DNA from: Euryarchaeota archaeon UBA623
Lineage (GTDB): Archaea; Thermoplasmatota; Poseidoniia; Poseidoniales; Thalassarchaeaceae
Direction: 5' to 3'
DNA: 8,920 bases
Assembly (NCBI GenBank): GCA_002505325.1
Contig: DAUV01000095.1
Span: forward strand, 1 to 8,920
Shown here: piece after piece, positions 7,040 through 8,920 of the stretch
How the letters are laid out: every line of letters begins with the position of its first letter
Numbering within the stretch: the stretch's first letter is position 1
Translations under genes and position numbers: made by a program
The notes under the pieces: model-generated
Seen by the model: only the letters and a program-made list of their open reading frames with translations
Databases searched by the model: none
What the model was told of the DNA's origin: nothing

Positions 7040-7309
7040 TCATTCGGCCTTCAGGGTCTTGTGGCGTCCTTCCTTACGGGGTTTGACAAAGATCCGGTAT
7101 CCACACTTGTGGCAGGACTTTCCAGAGGTGCCGGCCTCGGTCCACGTTAAGTGGCCGCAGCGCAGGCATTTGTAGCGAATCTCGAGTGGATCCATGGTCG
7201 ATTCGCAATGAGTGCATTTTGGCAGTTCAGCGGGGCTCCACCCCCGACGATCGGTGCGATTGCAGTTCCTGCACTTGTGGAGCACGAGACGTTCTGCTTC
7301 GGTGGACAT
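7040..7309 (-). CDS. rpoP: Zinc ribbon fused to RNA polymerase subunit Rpo12 (RpoP)
   Basis: This 89-aa protein has two zinc-binding modules. The C-terminal module (about 45-89) matches Rpo12/Rpb12, a small zinc subunit that sits on the archaeal RNA polymerase: YKCLRCGH (47-54), then CHKCGYRI (66-73), a basic stretch, and an ending in KA with one extra Glu. The N-terminal module has CRNC (13-16) and CTHC (32-35), a second zinc ribbon not found in a standard Rpo12 of about 45-50 residues. I use ATG 7309, since the longer reading starts with TTG 7337-7339 only 13 bases after guaAA. An internal ATG at 7195 would give a normal 51-residue Rpo12, so either the ribbon is fused or the start is internal. 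It lies between guaAA and the RFC-like gene. Confidence 0.85.
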   Translation of the reverse strand: MSTEAERLVLHKCRNCNRTDRRGWSPAELPKCTHCESTMDPLEIRYKCLRCGHLTWTEAGTSGKSCHKCGYRIFVKPRKEGRHKTLKAE

Positions 7310-7352
7310 CGAGCCGGCGACCTGTCCGGCCTTCTTCAATCTGTCCTATGGC

Positions 7353-7946
7353 TCAGCGGGCCCTATGGGCCCGTTCACACACTGCGACGAAGTTCTCGAA
7401 AATCCTCGCACCGTACTCCGAGTCGTTGACTTCGGGGTGAAACTGTAGCCCGAATCGGTCGCCGGCCTCGTTCTCCATCCCTTGAACCTCGCAGGACTCG
7501 CTTTGCGCTGTAATCACGAAACCGGGAGGGGCCTGTACGACCTCGTCGTTGTGACTCTCCCATACTGTCTGCTCGTCTGGTGTCCCCTCGAACATCGCCC
7601 CACCGCCATCGACGAGTGTTATCGTCGCGGCCCCGAACTCGGGCTTGGACGCCTCGGCCGCCCTGCCTCCGTAGAAACCGGCCATGAACTGGTGGCCGGC
7701 GCAAATCCCGAGGATTGGAACGTCTAGGCCGAGGTAGCCCCCGCAGTTGCCCAGCTCCCCAGTCAGGCCGACCCGGGCCGCACCTCCAGACAGGATGAGC
7801 CCGTCGACCTCGCGAAGCTCGTCTAGAGGAGTTTTGTTGGGCAGAATCTGGGTATCGACGCCGAGGTAGCGCAGCATCCTCCACTCGCGGTGCGTCCACT
7901 GGCCCCCATTGTCGATGACATCGATGACCAAGGGAATGTCGTCCAT
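7353..7946 (-). CDS. guaAA: GMP synthase, glutamine amidotransferase subunit A
   Basis: This 197-aa class I glutamine amidotransferase is of the size of the archaeal stand-alone GMP synthase subunit A, which releases ammonia from glutamine for the separate ATP-pyrophosphatase subunit (GuaAB) to convert XMP to GMP. The nucleophile elbow is GICAGHQ with Cys82. The rest of the triad is His170 and Glu172 in LQFHPEV. The oxyanion and early motifs also fit: DNGGQWTHR (12-20), where the family usually has NxGQYNHR, LRYLG (25-29), and LSGGAARVG (52-60). SHNDEV (131-136) is the typical GuaA/GATase loop before the strand ending in AQSE. GuaAB is not in the window. The ATG at 7946 has no ribosome binding site, and the upstream gap to tRNA-Asp is 78 bases. 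The main alternative, another GATase1 subunit such as anthranilate synthase II, is less likely given GAGHQ-type and SHNDEV motifs. Confidence 0.93.
   Translation of the reverse strand: MDDIPLVIDVIDNGGQWTHREWRMLRYLGVDTQILPNKTPLDELREVDGLILSGGAARVGLTGELGNCGGYLGLDVPILGICAGHQFMAGFYGGRAAEASKPEFGAATITLVDGGGAMFEGTPDEQTVWESHNDEVVQAPPGFVITAQSESCEVQGMENEAGDRFGLQFHPEVNDSEYGARIFENFVAVCERAHRAR
7357..7373. repeat. GC-only hairpin at the 3' end of guaAA
   Basis: CGGGCCC (7357-7363) and GGGCCCG (7367-7373) are exact reverse complements separated by three bases, giving a 7-bp GC stem with a minimal loop. It covers the last codons of guaAA and ends two bases before its stop codon, upstream of the rpo12 start. 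It may protect or separate the guaAA message, or simply follow from Arg/Ala codons. Confidence 0.4.
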
Positions 7947-8024
7947 GCCAAACCGCAGTGCGGCCGGATGATGAACAATACCCTGTCAAAGATTGAAAAA
8001 GAGGTGCCTTGTCGAAGGGGCCCT

Positions 8025-8100
8025 GCCCTGATGGTGTAGTGGCCTATCATGCAGCCCTGTCGAGGCTGCGACCCGGGTTCAAATCCCGGTCGGGGCGCCA
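8025..8100 (+). tRNA. tRNA-Asp (anticodon GTC) with encoded CCA
   Basis: A full cloverleaf is visible. The acceptor stem is GCCCTGA (8025-8031) with TCGGGGC (8090-8096), with one T-G pair. The anticodon stem is CAGCC (8052-8056) with GGCTG (8064-8068). The loop CTGTCGA puts anticodon GTC at 8059-8061, which reads the aspartate codons GAC and GAT. The T arm CCGGG/CCCGG encloses TTCAAAT. The discriminator is G8097, as expected for tRNA-Asp, and CCA is encoded at 8098-8100. There is no intron. It lies on the plus strand, divergent from guaAA and convergent with the small membrane protein gene, whose stop is 36 bases downstream. Confidence 0.95.
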
Positions 8101-8136
8101 CTCAATCGTGCTAGGACCGCCTGCACTCACTGTTTC

Positions 8137-8167
8137 TCACTCCGTTTTTTCTTGCCACCAGTTGGCT
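8137..8167. repeat. 31-bp imperfect direct repeat, left copy
   Basis: This segment matches 8477-8507 at 27 of 31 positions (offset 340; mismatches at 8139, 8145, 8148 and 8154). It covers the last codons and the stop codon of the small membrane protein gene, encoding ANWWQEKTE and the TGA on the minus strand. Confidence 0.65.
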
Positions 8168-8472
8168 TCTGCTTCGGGCTCGGACTCCTCTGATTTTTGG
8201 GGTTCTTGATCGGGATTAGATTCTCGATTCTTCCAGGCGATAGAATGGGGGTGGTATTCTTCATCACGGCTGAGGGTGTATAAGCCAATAATTGAGAATA
8301 ATGTTAGTACTAGCAGGATGAGGGTCATGTCATCTTCTGGTATCCCAACAATTGAGGAGATTGAAGCGAACGGGAGCCAAACTCCCAATTGATCTAACAA
8401 ACCCAAGGCTCCTACTGATACTAAAAACGCCCAGAAGAATAATTCAGTCGCTTGTTTCTCATCATTAGCCAA
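8137..8472 (-). CDS. Small two-helix membrane protein, function unknown
   Basis: This is a 111-aa protein that I do not recognise. It has a short polar N-terminus, a hydrophobic segment at about 10-33 (with WAFLVSVGALGLL), a second at about 49-67 (MTLILLVLTLFSIIGLYTL), and a charged, Glu/Pro/Ser-rich tail that ends in NWWQEKTE. Two membrane helices with both termini on the same side is the simple reading. The start is TTG at 8472, supported by a strong GGAGG six bases upstream (8479-8483); there is no better in-frame ATG. The gene looks more AT-rich than guaAA and rpo12 next door. A 31-bp direct repeat overlaps its 3' end and lies just upstream of its start, which suggests an old duplication. 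The preceding gene ends at 8564, leaving 91 bases that hold the repeat and nothing else I recognise. Confidence 0.7.
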   Translation of the reverse strand: MANDEKQATELFFWAFLVSVGALGLLDQLGVWLPFASISSIVGIPEDDMTLILLVLTLFSIIGLYTLSRDEEYHPHSIAWKNRESNPDQEPQKSEESEPEAEANWWQEKTE

Positions 8473-8476
8473 GGTA

Positions 8477-8507
8477 TCCCTCCGGTTGTTCTTCCCACCA
8501 GTTGGCT
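8477..8507. repeat. 31-bp imperfect direct repeat, right copy
   Basis: This is the partner of 8137-8167, identical at 27 of 31 positions. On the minus strand it still reads ANWWEEQPEG in one frame, but that frame is closed by a TGA five codons before the ANWW (8517-8519) and has no start codon. It therefore looks like the orphaned 3' end of a second copy of the small membrane protein gene. It now supplies the ribosome binding site of the intact gene. Confidence 0.6.
8479..8483 (-). promoter_or_regulatory. Strong ribosome binding site before a TTG start
   Basis: The minus strand reads GGAGG, followed by six bases and then TTG at 8472-8470. This is the best ribosome binding site in the window and is the main reason for accepting a TTG start for the small membrane protein. 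It lies inside the right copy of the direct repeat. Confidence 0.65.
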
Positions 8508-8563
8508 ATCAGGTTGATTCATTGAAGAGAGTGAGATAAGTCTGTCTACGACGTAGGGGTCAT

Positions 8564-8920
8564 TCATACCTCAAAGGAGCATTGTGGATATGAAGGGTGC
8601 ATGGGTGGAAGGAAGAGATTCGTGCAGTCACGGTTGACTGTAGACAAGCCCAAGAGGCTTGAAGAATCGAGGCTTAGAGTTACAGGCATCATCGATACTG
8701 GGCTGGGAACATAATCCTCACCGGTTTGAGAGATAATCAGGTTGATGGCATCGCCTGAGGGGATGATTACATCCATTCCGAAGAATTCCATTTTGGCGAT
8801 TACCGTCGCCCCGGGAGTCAATATCTCACCATCACCACCTCCAGCATGGAATCTCAGGTCCATCACAGCATGCCCTAGGTGCATGCCACTGCTTGCTTGA
8901 ACCATTTCCACGAAAAGGTG
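8564..8920 (-). CDS. C-terminal part of a protein resembling the PepX_C domain of CocE/NonD hydrolases (partial)
   Basis: The reading frame is open to the window edge, so only the last 118 or so residues are seen; the GTG at 8911 is unlikely to be the true start. The visible part is beta-rich without membrane segments: MDLRFHAGG, then LTPGATVIAKMEFFGMDVIIPSGDAINLIISQT, then a C-terminal stretch with SSLLGLSTVNRD and FLPPMHP. The order 'ground-level strand, L-x-PG, amphipathic strand, P-x-G-x-x-I-x-L-x-I-S, final strand ending in LP' resembles the C-terminal jelly-roll domain (PepX_C) of X-Pro dipeptidyl-peptidase and cocaine esterase-like serine hydrolases. The catalytic domain would be to the right, outside the window, so this cannot be confirmed. 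Another beta-sandwich protein remains possible. Confidence 0.5.
   Translation of the reverse strand, partial: HLFVEMVQASSGMHLGHAVMDLRFHAGGGDGEILTPGATVIAKMEFFGMDVIIPSGDAINLIISQTGEDYVPSPVSMMPVTLSLDSSSLLGLSTVNRDCTNLFLPPMHPSYPQCSFEV

Noticed and set aside
7375..7989. 204-aa minus-strand open frame over guaAA
   Set aside because: It is Arg- and Gly-rich with no motif and lies in another frame of guaAA, whose catalytic Cys, His and Glu motifs are intact. High GC keeps the shadow frame open.
8025..8100. tRNA-Asp as an attachment site for an integrated element
   Set aside because: No second copy of its 3' segment is seen in the window (the match with tRNA-Arg is only the shared T-arm consensus), and there is no integrase gene.
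7823..8101. Minus-strand open frame beginning MAPRPGFEPGS across the tRNA-Asp
   Set aside because: This is the well-known false protein from antisense translation of a tRNA T arm and acceptor end; the cloverleaf of tRNA-Asp explains the sequence fully.
8145..8150. T6 run as the terminator of tRNA-Asp
   Set aside because: It lies 45 bases after the tRNA, within the coding end of the opposite gene, and is explained by lysine/glutamine codons (QEKT). It might act as a terminator, but the sequence alone does not show it.
8430..8566. 46-codon minus-strand frame starting MNDPYVVDRL between the partial gene and the small membrane protein
   Set aside because: It begins at the stop of the preceding gene and has no ribosome binding site that I could place, no recognisable motif, and it runs into the small membrane protein gene in another frame. 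I cannot support it as a gene.
8564..8911. Treating the last frame as a complete 115-aa protein with a GTG start at 8911
   Set aside because: The frame continues without a stop to the window edge and the visible fold looks like a C-terminal domain, so it is called partial.

Overview
The window looks like part of a planktonic euryarchaeal genome, most likely Marine Group II/III (Poseidoniia, Thermoplasmatota). The archaeal signs are a stand-alone GMP synthase glutaminase subunit, an archaeal/eukaryotic-type RNA polymerase subunit Rpo12, a replication factor C family clamp-loader ATPase and a DUF2299-like protein. Next to them sit genes of bacterial/eukaryotic flavour: a glycerolipid-type acyltransferase and a succinate dehydrogenase-like flavoprotein. 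That mixture is what leads me to Poseidoniia. The assignment is an inference, because no rRNA or marker tree is available here.

Layout. All ten protein genes lie on the minus strand and both tRNA genes lie on the plus strand. Read in the direction of transcription (high to low coordinates), the genes are: the C-terminal end of a possible PepX_C-type hydrolase, cut by the window edge (8920-8564); a small two-helix membrane protein with a TTG start (8472-8137); tRNA-Asp(GTC) on the plus strand (8025-8100); guaAA (7946-7353); a zinc-ribbon/Rpo12 fusion (7309-7040); an RFC-like AAA+ ATPase (6999-5860); tRNA-Arg(CCT) on the plus strand (5777-5853); an unrecognised membrane-anchored 483-aa protein (5669-4218); an SdhA/NadB-like flavoprotein (4147-2711); a HIT protein (2709-2284); a PlsC/Gpt2-type acyltransferase with C-terminal membrane helices (2245-764); and a DUF2299-like protein (742-110). 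No intergenic stretch exceeds about 200 bases.

How the genes may work together. guaAA, rpo12 and the RFC-like gene form an information-processing and nucleotide cluster with gaps of about 40 bases. The five genes from 5669 to 110 are tightly spaced (1 to about 70 bases) and could be one operon. Its recognisable members are a FAD protein, a HIT hydrolase and a membrane acyltransferase, but no single pathway is proven by the sequence.

The points most worth a second look are: (i) a glycerol-phosphate-type acyltransferase in an apparently archaeal context; (ii) an SDH-fold flavoprotein that keeps the FAD fold but has lost the FAD-linking histidine, three of the four dicarboxylate-site residues and the C-terminal motif; (iii) an RFC paralogue with an altered Walker B, an altered sensor 1 and a roughly 45-residue insertion; (iv) an Rpo12 with an additional N-terminal zinc ribbon; and (v) a 31-bp imperfect direct repeat that brackets the small membrane protein gene and supplies its ribosome binding site. 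I saw no CRISPR array, insertion sequence or phage gene.
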